56,352 nt of DNA. It comes from an uncultured Prevotellaceae bacterium. GTDB lineage: Bacteria > Bacteroidota > Bacteroidia > Bacteroidales > Bacteroidaceae. The position numbers were made by a program, and so were the translations under genes. Below are positions 1 through 9,905 of this stretch, piece by piece. The stretch covers positions 1 through 56,352 of the forward strand of contig CACYNE010000013.1 of the NCBI GenBank assembly GCA_902775605.1. The letters are read 5' to 3'. Each line of letters starts with the position of its first letter. Position 1 is the first letter of the stretch. The notes under the pieces are model-generated. The model ran no database searches. It had not been told where the DNA came from and saw only the letters and a program-made list of their open reading frames with translations.

Positions 1-96
1 CAGTCTTAGCAAGCTAAGACCATGCTGCCCCTCGACTTGCATGTGTTAAGCCTGTAGCTAGCGTTCATCCTGAGCCAGGATCAAACTCTTCATTGT
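1..96 (-). rRNA. 16S rRNA, 5' end only (cut by window edge)
   Basis: Read on the minus strand, this is the start of a small-subunit rRNA: the universal 27F site (AGAGTTTGATCCTGGCTCAG) at 70-89, followed by GATGAACGCTAGCTACAGGC and the ACACATGCAAGTCGA segment. The start at 96 is set by alignment to the E. coli 16S 5' end. The wording after position 27 is that of Prevotella and other Bacteroidales. The rest of the gene, and presumably the operon, lies beyond the left edge. Confidence 0.97.
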
Positions 97-312
97 AAAT
101 AATATCTTTATCCTAATAAATAGAATGTAATCTGTCTCTGAACGACTATCCAGTTTTTTTTTCAAGAATCTAACGGTTCGTTTCTCTAACCCAAGCACTC
201 TTTCAACTTAAAGCATCAGAGCACTCGCTTCTTGTACTACTTCTGTCTATGTAAATCTTTCAAAGAACTCTTTCTTTTGGTGCTTGTCAGGTGGTGTTCC
301 CTGAAAGCGGAT
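97..312 (-). other. rRNA operon leader with boxA-like element
   Basis: This is the transcribed leader between the rRNA promoter and 16S, with no open frame of note. A boxA-like antitermination element, GTTCTTTGAAAG on the minus strand, lies at 257-268; GTTCTTTGA is the usual form in Bacteroidetes rRNA leaders. The boxA role is inferred from position and similarity. Confidence 0.7.
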
Positions 313-345
313 GCAAAGGTACGACTATTTTTCGAACTACCAAAA
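313..345 (-). promoter_or_regulatory. rRNA operon promoter
   Basis: On the minus strand, TTTTG (345-341), a 19-base gap and TACCTTTGC (321-313) make a near-perfect Bacteroidetes housekeeping promoter. Transcription should begin around 306-308, giving a leader of about 210 bases before 16S. Confidence 0.88.
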
Positions 346-424
346 CTTTTGGGATCTTTTTTCTAATAAATCAGCAAAAAAATGCGTTTATTGAAAGTCC
401 TTTTACTATACACCATATTATATA

Positions 425-530
425 TTATATAGAGGGAGACAGAAGGAGGTAGAAGAAGGAAGAAAAAGATAGAGGAACAGAGCTGCTATTCTGCGGCAGA
501 AGATAGAGGAAGATAAAAGAAGATAAAATG
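425..530. repeat. Purine-rich low-complexity spacer
   Basis: The plus strand is almost all A and G, built from variants of AGATAGAGG, AGAAGATAAAA and GGAGGTAGAAG. It separates the rRNA promoter from the mscS promoter. Open frames read through it on either strand are composition artefacts. It resembles in style, though not in exact words, the spacer at 43455-43545. Confidence 0.6.
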
Positions 531-539
531 AAGTGGCCT

Positions 540-573
540 TTTGTTGCCATCTCAAAAAAAAAGTATAACTTTG
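540..573 (+). promoter_or_regulatory. Promoter of the large MscS gene
   Basis: TTTG (540-543), a 22-base gap and TAACTTTG (566-573). It decides the start of the downstream gene: an in-frame ATG at 528 lies upstream of this promoter, so the ATG at 600 is the credible start. Confidence 0.75.
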
Positions 574-599
574 CAGACGAATTGAATAAAGAAACAACA

Positions 600-2948
600 A
601 TGACAATGAAAAAGATACTCATCACCTTACTTGCATTTTTCGTTCTGACAAATGCTCATGCTGTATTGAAAGAGAAGAACCTAGAGCAGACTCTAAACAT
701 TCTGCGCACGGAACTGACGCAGAAGCACCAAGAGCTGAACAGTTTGGCGGAAGAGCGAAAGGCGGAGACACAAGAGATCATCAATCAGTTGAAGGAGACC
801 ATCAAGCAGAGCAATCAGAATGCACTGATGCTATACTCGCAGAAGCCTGACTTTGTGTTTGACCTGACATACGCCTGTCACGAGGCCACGGAGCAGTACC
901 AGGACTTCCAGCGACAACAGTTGCCTTTCCGTACGTTCCTGGAAGAGAGCGACATAGAGATTGCCAAGTATGACAGTTTGATCAACAGCCTGAAGTCGAT
1001 GCGGCCAGACTTGCTGAACCAGCAGGCAAAGACAGACCGTAATGTCTGCCTGACGCTGGCAATCAGCATACAGAACACGCTGGTGAACAACAGGGCACAG
1101 GTGGCTGACTATATCACCTTCTATGAAATGGCGGAGCAGAGACTGAAGAACCTGAACGACTATGCCAACAAACGCTATAACGACATTCAGACGGGCATAT
1201 TTCTGAACGGCGGCGAAAACTACTTGATGGTGCTGAGTCATTTCAGGGAGAAAACCAAGCAGGCCATCGAAGTGGTAAAAGACAAGTACAGTCCCAACAA
1301 GAACGGCTCGGACTGGGACAGCTCGGTGATTCTACAGTTGTTTCTAACCATCGCCTTCTATGTGATGGTGGCGGTATTGCTGAACCTACTGGTATTTAAG
1401 CTGTTGCCCAAGAGATTCAGCACTAAGGAGTTTATAAAGAAGCGTACCTGCGTAAACCTGGCCACAACGACCATCACCTTTGCTGCCATCTTAGGACTGT
1501 TGCACGCTACCCTGCGCCAGAACTTCATCCTGATGGCGAGTGAGTTGCTGATTGAATACGCCTGGCTGCTGAGTGTAATTCTGATATCGCTATTACTGCG
1601 TGTGAACGGCGACCAAATTAAGAGTGCCTTCAGGATCTACTCCCCATTGGTGTTTATAGGCTTTGTGGTGATTGTGTTCCGTATCATCCTTATTCCGAAG
1701 GAGTTGGTGAACCTGATCTTCCCCCCACTCTTGCTGCTGTGCACGCTGTGGCAATGGTTGATGATGCACCGCCATCATCAAAACGTGCCTAGGTCGGACA
1801 TGTTCTATACCTACATCTCACAGGGTATCTTCATCCTGTCGCTGGTTTGTTCGTGGATGGGCTATACGCTGCTAGCCGTACAGATACTGATATGGTGGAT
1901 CATGCAGCTGACCTGCATCCTGACCATCACCTGTATCAGTAGGTACTTGAAACTGCACAGCGACAAGCATTTCTTTGAGGAGAAGCCCATCACACAGACT
2001 TGGTTCTTCCTTCTAATATACAAGGTGGTACTCCCCATCATGGGTGTATGCTCGGTGATGCTGTCTATCTATTGGGCGGCTGATGTATTTAACCTGAGTG
2101 ATCTGTGCTGGCAGATATTCAAGAAAAACTATATTGACTTAGAGAATCTGCAGATTAGCATCCTGAAACTGAGCATGGTGATAAACCTATTCTTCATCTT
2201 CTCGTATGCATCGAGCACCACACTGGCCTTTATGCGACTGCACTACAAAACGCAGGATCCGAGTACAGCTGCCAGTAAGGAAGTGATGGGGCGCAACGTG
2301 ATACAGGTATTGGTATGGGGTGTATGGTTAATCATGTCACTGTCAATCATGCATATCAGCATCTCGTGGCTGCTGGCTATCTCAGGTGGTCTGTCAACAG
2401 GTATCGGTTTTGCATCAAAGGATATCATCGAGAACATCTACTATGGTGCTTCGTTGATGGCGGGTCGCATCAAGGTGGGTGACTGGATTGAAGTGGATGG
2501 CACGAAAGGTAAAGTAACGTCGATCAGTTACACATCGACCATCGTGGAGTCGCTCTACGGCGAGGTGATCACCTTCCAGAACAGTCAGCTGTTTGCGAAG
2601 AACTACAAGAACCTGACGCGCAACCACGGCTATGTATTGGCAGAGATATCGTTTGGCGTGGCCTACGGCTCGAACCTGAAACAGGTGACCACCTTGGTGG
2701 AGGAGGCCGTGAACAACATGCACCATGAATGGATGGATCCGGAGAAGACGGTGAAGTCGGTGATGGTTGGCATGAACGACTCGAGTGTGGATTTCAAACT
2801 GTTTGTCTGGGCCGATGCCGTGAAGAAGTCGTACGTGGTGAGCGACGTGCTGAAATGCGTCTATGACACACTCTATGAGAACGGCATCGAGATTCCGTTC
2901 CCACAGCGAGATATCACTATCAAAAATATCCAGGAGATCAAAGGATAA
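600..2948 (+). CDS. MscS/MscK-type mechanosensitive ion channel, large form
   Basis: This is an inner-membrane tension-gated channel that protects cells from osmotic downshock. From the ATG at 600 the protein has 782 residues. It has a signal peptide (MKKILITLLAFFVLTNAHA), then about 200 periplasmic residues rich in Gln, Glu and Lys that look like coiled coil. A series of hydrophobic helices from about residue 240 to 600 follows, then the MscS core: a glycine-rich pore helix (SGGLSTGIGFASKDIIENI), the beta domain (GRIKVGDWIEV) and the C-terminal cage. The long exported N-terminus and many helices resemble E. coli MscK more than the small MscS. It is transcribed alone and converges on the TPR gene at 2974. 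A second, shorter MscS protein is encoded at 54862-56106. Confidence 0.9.
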   Translation: MTMKKILITLLAFFVLTNAHAVLKEKNLEQTLNILRTELTQKHQELNSLAEERKAETQEIINQLKETIKQSNQNALMLYSQKPDFVFDLTYACHEATEQYQDFQRQQLPFRTFLEESDIEIAKYDSLINSLKSMRPDLLNQQAKTDRNVCLTLAISIQNTLVNNRAQVADYITFYEMAEQRLKNLNDYANKRYNDIQTGIFLNGGENYLMVLSHFREKTKQAIEVVKDKYSPNKNGSDWDSSVILQLFLTIAFYVMVAVLLNLLVFKLLPKRFSTKEFIKKRTCVNLATTTITFAAILGLLHATLRQNFILMASELLIEYAWLLSVILISLLLRVNGDQIKSAFRIYSPLVFIGFVVIVFRIILIPKELVNLIFPPLLLLCTLWQWLMMHRHHQNVPRSDMFYTYISQGIFILSLVCSWMGYTLLAVQILIWWIMQLTCILTITCISRYLKLHSDKHFFEEKPITQTWFFLLIYKVVLPIMGVCSVMLSIYWAADVFNLSDLCWQIFKKNYIDLENLQISILKLSMVINLFFIFSYASSTTLAFMRLHYKTQDPSTAASKEVMGRNVIQVLVWGVWLIMSLSIMHISISWLLAISGGLSTGIGFASKDIIENIYYGASLMAGRIKVGDWIEVDGTKGKVTSISYTSTIVESLYGEVITFQNSQLFAKNYKNLTRNHGYVLAEISFGVAYGSNLKQVTTLVEEAVNNMHHEWMDPEKTVKSVMVGMNDSSVDFKLFVWADAVKKSYVVSDVLKCVYDTLYENGIEIPFPQRDITIKNIQEIKG

Positions 2949-2973
2949 GAAGAAAAAAAGGAAGGAGCATTGC

Positions 2974-3666
2974 CTATTTGCAACGCTCCAACCATTCTTT
3001 CAGTGCAGCACGAGGCACACCCATACGAATCATCTCGTTGAGAAGGGTGCGGGCCTCGTTCTTTTTATTCATTGTCAGGAGCACATCGACCTTGGATGCC
3101 CGGAACTCGATATTGGCAGAGTCGCGGCGGATAGCCTCGTCCCAGTCGAAGATGGCAGCATCGTATTGATTCATCTCGGTCTCAAGACCGGCACGCGCAG
3201 CATAGGCATAGGCCGAGTCGGGGGAGAACTGTACGAGTTGGTTGAGAGCGTCGAGGGCTTCGACAGGCTTGTCCAACTTACGATTAGTCATGGCCAGGCC
3301 AAGCAACGCATTGAAATTGGTAGGCACCTGGCGCAGGATGGCCTCATAGTCGCTCTTGGCCAGCGTATAGCGGCGCATCTGTCCGTAGGCATAAGCGCGG
3401 AAATAGAGAGCCGTGAGATTACGCGGCTCCAGATCGAGCACCCGCCCGTATTCCTCGATGGCATAGTCCCACTGACTGAGTTCAATGTTGGCTGCCGCTT
3501 TGCGGAGGCGCAGGTCAACAGACTTGGGATGCTGGCTGATGGCCTTGGAGAGGACGGACAACGAGTCGCGCCACTGGTCGGGCGTCTGAGCATCTAATGT
3601 CTGCAATGACACAACTGCTGATAGAACAGTTATGGTCAAGAGTTTTTGATAAAATCGACAATCCAT
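2974..3666 (-). CDS. Exported TPR-repeat protein at the end of the leu operon
   Basis: The 230-residue protein has a signal-like N-terminus ([19 protein letters not shown]) and about five tetratricopeptide repeats, for example [18 protein letters not shown] and [18 protein letters not shown]. These suggest a periplasmic or outer-membrane-associated protein-binding scaffold. Its ATG lies inside the last 31 bases of leuB in another frame, so it is almost certainly co-transcribed and perhaps translationally coupled. No enzymatic motif is seen and I cannot name a partner. Nothing in the sequence explains why it travels with leucine biosynthesis. Confidence 0.82.
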   Translation of the reverse strand: MDCRFYQKLLTITVLSAVVSLQTLDAQTPDQWRDSLSVLSKAISQHPKSVDLRLRKAAANIELSQWDYAIEEYGRVLDLEPRNLTALYFRAYAYGQMRRYTLAKSDYEAILRQVPTNFNALLGLAMTNRKLDKPVEALDALNQLVQFSPDSAYAYAARAGLETEMNQYDAAIFDWDEAIRRDSANIEFRASKVDVLLTMNKKNEARTLLNEMIRMGVPRAALKEWLERCK

Positions 3667-4697
3667 TGACCAACTTCTTTTGTTCCATAATGAGCACCGC
3701 CCTCCACTTGAATCTCGGGTGTGCGAACATTTGCATCGAGCGAGGCATTGACAGCTGTGCGAATAAGATTACCTTCGTCGTTGAGCCCGAAGTGCTCCAG
3801 AAGCATGGCGGCCGAGAGTATCTGTGCCAACGGATTGGCAATATTCTGGCCGGCAGCTTGTGGCCACGAACCATGCACGGGCTCGAAGAGAGGTGTATGC
3901 TCACCCAGCGATGAAGAGGGTTGCAAACCCATGGAACCAGTGATGCACGAGGTCTCGTCGGTAAGAATGTCGCCAAAGGTATTCTCAGTGACGATAACAT
4001 CGAAAAAGCGGGGCTCAGTGAGCACACGCATCGAAGCATTGTCGATGAACATATAGTCGGTGGTCACCTCGGGATACTGTGACTCCATCTCCTTAGCCAC
4101 CTGTCGCCACAAGCGACTGGATGCCAATACGTTGGCCTTATCGACCACGGTAAGGTGTTTCTTGCGTGTCATAGCCATCTCGAAGCCAACCTTCAGAATA
4201 CGTTCTATCTCTGGACGCGTATAGACATTAGTGTCGAAGGCCTTGTCGTTGTCCTGATACTTCTCACCGAAATACATTCCGCCAGTCAACTCACGGATAA
4301 CAACGAAGTCGGCACCGCGCAACAATTCCTCTTTGAGAGGAGACTTATGGAGCAGGCAGTCAAACGTGGCCACAGGACGCACGTTGGCAAAGAGGCCCAA
4401 CTTCTTGCGCATGGCCAACAGGCCCGTCTCAGGACGTACCTTCAGCGTGGGGTTATTGTCGTACTTCAAATCGCCCACTGCCGCAAAGAGCACGGCATCA
4501 GCATTCATACAAGCCATGTGGGTAGCTTCAGGATAAGGATCGCCAACGGTTTCGATGGCGCAGGCTCCTACCAATGCTTCTTCGTATGTGAACTCATGAC
4601 CGCACTTCTTTGCAATGGCATCGAGAACAGCCACTCCTTGTTTCATGATTTCCGGGCCGATTCCATCACCCGGGAGGATTGCTATTTTTAGTTTCAT
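3636..4697 (-). CDS. leuB: 3-isopropylmalate dehydrogenase
   Basis: This enzyme oxidises and decarboxylates 3-isopropylmalate to 2-ketoisocaproate with NAD+, the third committed step of leucine synthesis, in the cytoplasm. The 353 residues match the usual length. Family marks are GDGIGPEIM at the N-terminus, the substrate loop [12 protein letters not shown], the catalytic Tyr region, DNASMRVL, and the NAD-binding segment [12 protein letters not shown] with [12 protein letters not shown]. The start is the only ATG giving the complete N-terminal Rossmann-like strand. It is the fifth gene of the operon that begins with leuA at 9779. Its 3' end overlaps the TPR gene by 31 bases. Confidence 0.96.
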   Translation of the reverse strand: MKLKIAILPGDGIGPEIMKQGVAVLDAIAKKCGHEFTYEEALVGACAIETVGDPYPEATHMACMNADAVLFAAVGDLKYDNNPTLKVRPETGLLAMRKKLGLFANVRPVATFDCLLHKSPLKEELLRGADFVVIRELTGGMYFGEKYQDNDKAFDTNVYTRPEIERILKVGFEMAMTRKKHLTVVDKANVLASSRLWRQVAKEMESQYPEVTTDYMFIDNASMRVLTEPRFFDVIVTENTFGDILTDETSCITGSMGLQPSSSLGEHTPLFEPVHGSWPQAAGQNIANPLAQILSAAMLLEHFGLNDEGNLIRTAVNASLDANVRTPEIQVEGGAHYGTKEVGQWIVDFIKNS

Positions 4698-4725
4698 ATT
4701 TTTCTTTCTTTGTCGTTATTACGAC

Positions 4726-6297
4726 TTATTTTGATTTTTCATTCTCTATGATATTCAGCATCTTGAAGGTGGCCTTGATGGCTGCTTCGGTCTGGTCTGC
4801 ATCTAGCCCACGGGTGCGAAGGATGTTGCCGTTGTTGTCCCACGAAATAACGGTCTGCACCAAGGCATCGGTGCGTCCACCAGGGGGAATGGTGACCTGA
4901 TAGTTAGCCAAAAGGGGGAACGTACGATTGAGATATTTTTTATAGATATAGCGCAGGGCCTTTACGAAAGCGTCGTACTGACCATCTCCCACCGCACTGC
5001 CGTCATACTGCTGGCCGTTGATTTCAACTTTTACATTGGCACCGGGGCGCAGGCCATAGGCCGTTGATACCACATAACTGATGAGCTTGACCTTTTCGTC
5101 GGAGCCGTCATGCTTGAGCACGTCGGACACGATATAGGGAAGGTCTTCCTGGGTGACGATCTCCTTCTTATCGCCCAACTCAGTAATGCGCTGGGTGACA
5201 CGGCGCGTCTGTTCGGGCGTCAGTTCCAAGCCCAGTTCCTCAAGATTCTTGGCAATATTTGCCTTGCCAGAATTCTTGCCCAAGGCATATTCTCGCTTGC
5301 GGCCAAAACGTTCTGGCATCAATTCATTATAATAGAGTTTGTCCTTGGAATCGCCATCGGCATGAACGCCAGCCACCTGGGTGAACACATTCTCGCCCAC
5401 AATGGGTTGATTGGGGGCGACGCTGATGCCACTGAAACTCTCAACCATGCGCGAGAGGTCGTTAAGCTGACTCTCCACAATGTTTGTCTTGGCATGGAAC
5501 TGATCTTTCAGAATGGCCTGAACAGAGGCCATCGGCGCATTGCCGCAACGCTCACCCAACCCATTCACCGTGACATGAAGGCCGCGGGCACCACTCAGCA
5601 CGGCAGCCAAAGAGTTGCTCACCGCAAGGTCATAGTCATTGTGGGCGTGGAAGTCGAAGTGAACATCTGGATAGCGCTTTATCATTTTACGGAAATACTC
5701 AATGACCTGCAAGGGATTCATCACGCCCAAAGTGTCGGGCAACATGAAACGCTTGATGGCTGCTGTTGCCACAAGGCGGTCCATGAGTTGATAGACATAC
5801 TCGGGCGAGTCCTTCATGCCGTTTGACCAGTCCTCTAAATAAAGGTTTACGCTAATACCTTTGTCGGCAGCGTAGTTGAGTTCATTCAGAATATCATCGA
5901 TATGCTCCTCGGGCGTTTTGTGCAACTGATGTGTGCAATGCTTCAAAGAGCCCTTGGCCAAGAGGTTCACCACCCGACCGCCACACGAGGCTATCCATTC
6001 AATACTCTTACCGTCATCAACAAAGCCAAGGACTTCAACACGATCCTGCAATCCGTTTTTCTGCGCATAGGCACAGATTTTGGACACAGCCTCATGTTCG
6101 CCATCAGATACACGCGCTGAAGCCACTTCGATGCGATCAACATTCACATCAGAGAGCAGTTTGCGAGCCATCACCAACTTCTCGTGCGGCAAGAACGACA
6201 CACCATTGGTCTGTTCTCCGTCGCGCAGTGTAGAGTCCATGATTTCGACGAAGGGCGGAATACGCTGATAGGCGTTTACTTGTTGTGCTGTTCCCAT
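4726..6297 (-). CDS. cimA: Alpha-isopropylmalate synthase family enzyme, probable citramalate synthase
   Basis: The 523-residue protein of the LeuA/CimA/homocitrate synthase family joins acetyl-CoA to a 2-keto acid. The N-terminal barrel carries MDSTLRDGEQTNG (metal and catalysis), FDFHAHNDYDLAVSN (metal-binding histidines) and NGLGERCGNAP. The C-terminal third holds the allosteric LeuA dimer domain. Because a canonical leuA is present in the same operon (8274-9779), this divergent copy probably uses pyruvate to make (R)-citramalate for isoleucine, which the same leuCD and leuB enzymes could then process. The pyruvate preference is inference; a second leucine-specific or differently regulated IPM synthase is the alternative. 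It overlaps leuD by 22 bases and lies 28 bases before leuB. Confidence 0.78.
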   Translation of the reverse strand: MGTAQQVNAYQRIPPFVEIMDSTLRDGEQTNGVSFLPHEKLVMARKLLSDVNVDRIEVASARVSDGEHEAVSKICAYAQKNGLQDRVEVLGFVDDGKSIEWIASCGGRVVNLLAKGSLKHCTHQLHKTPEEHIDDILNELNYAADKGISVNLYLEDWSNGMKDSPEYVYQLMDRLVATAAIKRFMLPDTLGVMNPLQVIEYFRKMIKRYPDVHFDFHAHNDYDLAVSNSLAAVLSGARGLHVTVNGLGERCGNAPMASVQAILKDQFHAKTNIVESQLNDLSRMVESFSGISVAPNQPIVGENVFTQVAGVHADGDSKDKLYYNELMPERFGRKREYALGKNSGKANIAKNLEELGLELTPEQTRRVTQRITELGDKKEIVTQEDLPYIVSDVLKHDGSDEKVKLISYVVSTAYGLRPGANVKVEINGQQYDGSAVGDGQYDAFVKALRYIYKKYLNRTFPLLANYQVTIPPGGRTDALVQTVISWDNNGNILRTRGLDADQTEAAIKATFKMLNIIENEKSK

Positions 6298-6866
6298 TCT
6301 TCTGTCTTTTGCTGGTTAGCCACCAAGAAGTCGATATCGTCGAGTCCATTCATCAGGCAGTGCTTCTTATAGCCATTGATGTCGAAATGCTCGCTACGCC
6401 CTGTGGCTTTGTTGGTAATCGTCTGATTGGGCAGGTCAACTTCAACCTGAGTCTGCGGGTTGGCCTGGATGGTCTGGAAGAGTTCCTGAAGAAAATCCTC
6501 TGAGACCTGCACGGGCAGAACGAAATTATTGAGTTCGTTGTTCTTGTGAATATCAGCAAAAAATGAGCTGATTACCACGCGAAAGCCATAACCGGCAATG
6601 GCCCATGCGGCATGCTCACGACTGGAACCGGAACCGAAGTTCTTGCCAGCCACAAGAATGCATCCACCATAAGTAGGATCATTCAGAACAAAGTCCTTGA
6701 TGGGGTTTCCGTCTTTGTCGTATCGCCAGTCGCGGAATAGATTATCGCCAAAGCCCTCCTTGTCGGTGGCTTTGAGAAAACGGGCTGGGATAATCTGGTC
6801 GGTATCTACATTCTCTAAGGGCAGAGGAACGCAGGTGCTTGTAATGATATCAAATTTCTCTTTCAT
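6276..6866 (-). CDS. leuD: 3-isopropylmalate dehydratase small subunit
   Basis: This is the swivelling small subunit of isopropylmalate isomerase, which pairs with LeuC to convert 2- to 3-isopropylmalate. The 196 residues are normal length. Diagnostic segments are LPLENVDTDQIIPARFLK near the N-terminus and GKNFGSGSSREHAAWAI, the substrate-binding loop of aconitase-type swivel domains. It lies 31 bases downstream of leuC and its end overlaps the cimA-like gene by 22 bases, as expected for coupled translation. Confidence 0.96.
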   Translation of the reverse strand: MKEKFDIITSTCVPLPLENVDTDQIIPARFLKATDKEGFGDNLFRDWRYDKDGNPIKDFVLNDPTYGGCILVAGKNFGSGSSREHAAWAIAGYGFRVVISSFFADIHKNNELNNFVLPVQVSEDFLQELFQTIQANPQTQVEVDLPNQTITNKATGRSEHFDINGYKKHCLMNGLDDIDFLVANQQKTEEWEQHNK

Positions 6867-6897
6867 CTTGCAGAAGCAATTTATTCACTTTTCACTA

Positions 6898-8277
6898 TTA
6901 GCTTAACAACTCTCGTGGGTCGGTGATGACACCTGTAACTGCAGCAGCGGCAGCCACTAAAGGCGAGCAAAGAATGGTGCGTGCGCCTGGTCCCTGACGG
7001 CCCTCAAAATTACGGTTCGAGGTAGATACGGCGTACTTTCCTGCTGGTACCTTGTCATCGTTCATTGCCAGACAAGCCGAACAGCCAGGCTGACGAATAG
7101 CGAAGCCAGCGGTTTCGAGCACCTTGTCAAGTCCCTCATCACGGATCTGCTTGTCAACAGCCCATGAGCCAGGCACCAGCCAAGCCACCACATTCTCTGC
7201 TTTCTTACGCCCTTTGGCAATAGAGGCAAAGGCACGAAAATCCTCAATGCGACCATTGGTGCAGGCACCTAGGAACACATAGTCAATCTTCTTGCCCAGC
7301 AATTTTTCGCCTGGTTTGAAACCCATATATCCAAGGGACTTATGGAAATTCACCCCTCCTTCGGAGGGAATGTTCTTCGTGATGCCGATACCCATGCCAG
7401 GATTGGTGCCGAAGGTGATACGTGGCTCGATATCCTCGGCCTGAAAAGTCAATTCCTTATCAAACACTGCATCGTCACCGCTCTTCAGTGTCTTCCAATA
7501 AGCCACGGCCTCATCCCATGCTGTTCCCTGAGGTGCATACTCGCGACCTTTCAGGTACTCGAAGGTTGTCTCGTCGGGAGCAATCATCCCACCACGAGCA
7601 CCCATCTCAATCGACAGATTGCAAAGCGTCAGGCGTCCTTCCATGGTGAGATTCTTAACCACGTCACCAGCATATTCCACGAAATAGCCTGTAGCTCCTG
7701 AGGTTGTCAATTTTGCCATTAGATAGAGTGCCACATCCTTGGCCGTTACACCCTTCTGCAGGGTACCGTTGAGAGTGATACGCATCGTCTTGGGCTTCTG
7801 CTGCAAGATGCACTGTGAGGCCATGACCATCTCTACCTCAGAGGTGCCGATGCCAAAGGCCACTGCACCCATGGCACCGTGGGTTGACGTATGTGAGTCG
7901 CCACAGACAATGGTCATGCCAGGGAGCGAGAGCCCCTTCTCTGGACCCACAACATGGATGACACCATTATCACGAGAGCCCATGGCAAAGTGGGCCAGAC
8001 CAAATTCGCGTGCATTGCGCTCAAGAATATCAACCTGTTTTCTGGATACAGGATCCTCAATAGGTTTGTCCTGATCGTGTGTGGGTGTGTTGTGGTCAGG
8101 CATACAGAAAATCTGCTGCGGACGGAAACATTTCAATCCACGCTGACGCATGCCGTCGAACGCCTGAGGCGATGTTACCTCATGGCAATAGAGTCGGTCA
8201 ATATAAAGCTGTGTGGGACCATCTGTCACCGTTTGTACCACGTGGCGGTCCCATATTTTATCGAAAAGTGTATTCAT
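6898..8277 (-). CDS. leuC: 3-isopropylmalate dehydratase large subunit
   Basis: This is the [4Fe-4S] catalytic subunit of isopropylmalate isomerase (459 residues, usual length). It shows the aconitase-family marks [14 protein letters not shown], the first cluster cysteine in [13 protein letters not shown], the paired cysteines in [10 protein letters not shown], and the C-terminal arginine segment [12 protein letters not shown]. Its ATG overlaps the leuA stop by four bases (ATGA, 8274-8277), a sign of translational coupling. Confidence 0.97.
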   Translation of the reverse strand: MNTLFDKIWDRHVVQTVTDGPTQLYIDRLYCHEVTSPQAFDGMRQRGLKCFRPQQIFCMPDHNTPTHDQDKPIEDPVSRKQVDILERNAREFGLAHFAMGSRDNGVIHVVGPEKGLSLPGMTIVCGDSHTSTHGAMGAVAFGIGTSEVEMVMASQCILQQKPKTMRITLNGTLQKGVTAKDVALYLMAKLTTSGATGYFVEYAGDVVKNLTMEGRLTLCNLSIEMGARGGMIAPDETTFEYLKGREYAPQGTAWDEAVAYWKTLKSGDDAVFDKELTFQAEDIEPRITFGTNPGMGIGITKNIPSEGGVNFHKSLGYMGFKPGEKLLGKKIDYVFLGACTNGRIEDFRAFASIAKGRKKAENVVAWLVPGSWAVDKQIRDEGLDKVLETAGFAIRQPGCSACLAMNDDKVPAGKYAVSTSNRNFEGRQGPGARTILCSPLVAAAAAVTGVITDPRELLS

Positions 8278-9779
8278 GATTCCTTCTTAAATTTGTTGAT
8301 ACAGTCAATGTATGCTTCAACAGAAGCCGTCACAATGTCGGTATTGGCACCGAAGCCATAGTACATGATGCCTTGATACTCCACCTGCATGTGTACCTTA
8401 CCCACATCATCAGAGCCTTTAGAGATGGCTTGGATGGTGAATTCCTTTAGCGTCATCTGCTTCATGATAATCTTCTTAAGGGCCTTGATGGCTGCATCCA
8501 CAGGACCATTGCCTGACGAGGCTGCCTCAAACTTTTGACCACTGATGTCGAGACCAATAGATGCCACACTCTTGACGCCCTTACCAGTGGTCACCTGGAG
8601 GAAGTCCAACTTCACAGCATGATGGTCGGCCGTATCGGCACCTGCCAACATCATTACATCCACATCGCTCACCTCCTTCTTAAGGTCAGCCAATTGCAGG
8701 AACTTCTCGTATATCTTGTCAACCACTTCATCGTCACTCACGTCCACGCCATTCACATGCAGACGATGCTTCAAAGCAGCCCTGCCACTGCGTGCGGTGA
8801 GAACAATAGAATTGTCATCAATACCCACGTCCTTGGGGTCCATGATCTCATAAGTCTGTACGTTCTTCAACACGCCGTCCTGATGAATGCCGCTGGAATG
8901 GGCAAAGGCATTACGGCCTACAATAGCCTTATTGGGCTGAACGGGCATGTTCATCAGACTGGACACCAAACGCGAGGTGGGATAGATCTTCTGTGTATTG
9001 ATATTCGTCTCGATATCAATGCCTTTATGGCATTTCAGAATCATGGCAATCTCTTCCAGAGAAGTATTGCCGGCGCGCTCACCAATACCATTGATGGTCA
9101 CCTCCACCTGACGGGCACCATTGAGCACACCTTCGAGGGTGTTGGCGGTGGCCATGCCCAGGTCGTTGTGACAATGGGTAGAGATAATGGCGCGGTCGAT
9201 ATTATCGACATGCTCCATCAGATAGCGTATCTTACTGCCAAACTCGTTAGGCAGACAGTAGCCTGTGGTATCGGGGATATTGACGACGGTGGCACCTGCC
9301 TTGATGACGGCCTCGACCACCTGCGCCAGATATTCATTGTCTGTACGACCGGCGTCCTCAGCATAGAACTCCACATCGTCAACGAAACGCTTGGCATACT
9401 TCACCGCAGCCACGGCACGTTCGATGATTTCCTCGCGGGTGCTGTTAAACTTATACTTGATATGGGCATCGCTGGTGCCAATGCCCGTGTGGATGCGCTT
9501 GTGCTTGGCATAACGCAAAGCATCGGCAGCCACATCAATATCTCGCTGAACGGCACGGGTCAACGCACAAATAGTGGGCCACGTCACTGCCTTGGAAATC
9601 TCAATCACTGAGTTGTAATCTCCAGGACTACTAATGGGAAATCCTGCTTCAATCACATCTACGCCCAACATCTCAAGGGCTTTTGCTACTTGAATCTTCT
9701 CTACGGTGTTCAATTGGCATCCTGGTACCTGTTCACCGTCACGTAGCGTTGTGTCGAAAACATACAATCTGTCACTCAT
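8274..9779 (-). CDS. leuA: 2-isopropylmalate synthase
   Basis: This enzyme condenses acetyl-CoA with 2-ketoisovalerate, the entry step of leucine synthesis and the usual target of leucine feedback. The 501 residues contain [28 protein letters not shown] (metal ligands), [14 protein letters not shown], and a full C-terminal LeuA allosteric domain ([14 protein letters not shown]). It is the first gene of the operon. The ATG lies about 37 bases downstream of the -7 box, leaving no room for a long leader or peptide attenuator. Confidence 0.97.
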   Translation of the reverse strand: MSDRLYVFDTTLRDGEQVPGCQLNTVEKIQVAKALEMLGVDVIEAGFPISSPGDYNSVIEISKAVTWPTICALTRAVQRDIDVAADALRYAKHKRIHTGIGTSDAHIKYKFNSTREEIIERAVAAVKYAKRFVDDVEFYAEDAGRTDNEYLAQVVEAVIKAGATVVNIPDTTGYCLPNEFGSKIRYLMEHVDNIDRAIISTHCHNDLGMATANTLEGVLNGARQVEVTINGIGERAGNTSLEEIAMILKCHKGIDIETNINTQKIYPTSRLVSSLMNMPVQPNKAIVGRNAFAHSSGIHQDGVLKNVQTYEIMDPKDVGIDDNSIVLTARSGRAALKHRLHVNGVDVSDDEVVDKIYEKFLQLADLKKEVSDVDVMMLAGADTADHHAVKLDFLQVTTGKGVKSVASIGLDISGQKFEAASSGNGPVDAAIKALKKIIMKQMTLKEFTIQAISKGSDDVGKVHMQVEYQGIMYYGFGANTDIVTASVEAYIDCINKFKKES

Positions 9780-9816
9780 TTTCTTTTTACCTTAAAATAA
9801 ATAATGCCTTGAATTT

Positions 9817-9849
9817 GCAAAATTACAACTTTTTCAGCAATTAAACAAA
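9817..9849 (-). promoter_or_regulatory. Promoter of the leu operon
   Basis: Minus-strand TTTG (9849-9846), a 20-base gap and TAATTTTGC (9825-9817), a strong Bacteroidetes promoter match. The transcript would start near 9810, only about 30 bases before leuA. There is no leader peptide rich in leucine codons and no attenuator-like hairpin pair, so any control must be by promoter, protein or allostery. Confidence 0.85.
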
Positions 9850-9905
9850 TAAATCGTAAGAAAAACAACGCAACTGTTGATAAAACTGTAAGCAAATAGC
9901 ATTTT

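Noticed and set aside
528-599. Upstream in-frame start for the large MscS gene
   Set aside because: The ATG at 528 lies before the promoter (540-573); the ATG at 600 begins a proper signal peptide.
2863-3597. A 244-codon plus-strand frame opposite the TPR gene
   Set aside because: It is antisense to a protein with clear TPR repeats and itself shows no family motif or signal.
8535-9611. A 358-codon plus-strand frame opposite leuA
   Set aside because: It mirrors the codon pattern of leuA; long antisense frames are common in this base composition.
9780-9905. Leader-peptide attenuator for the leu operon
   Set aside because: The transcript starts about 30 bases before leuA, with no leucine-codon-rich small frame and no alternative hairpins.
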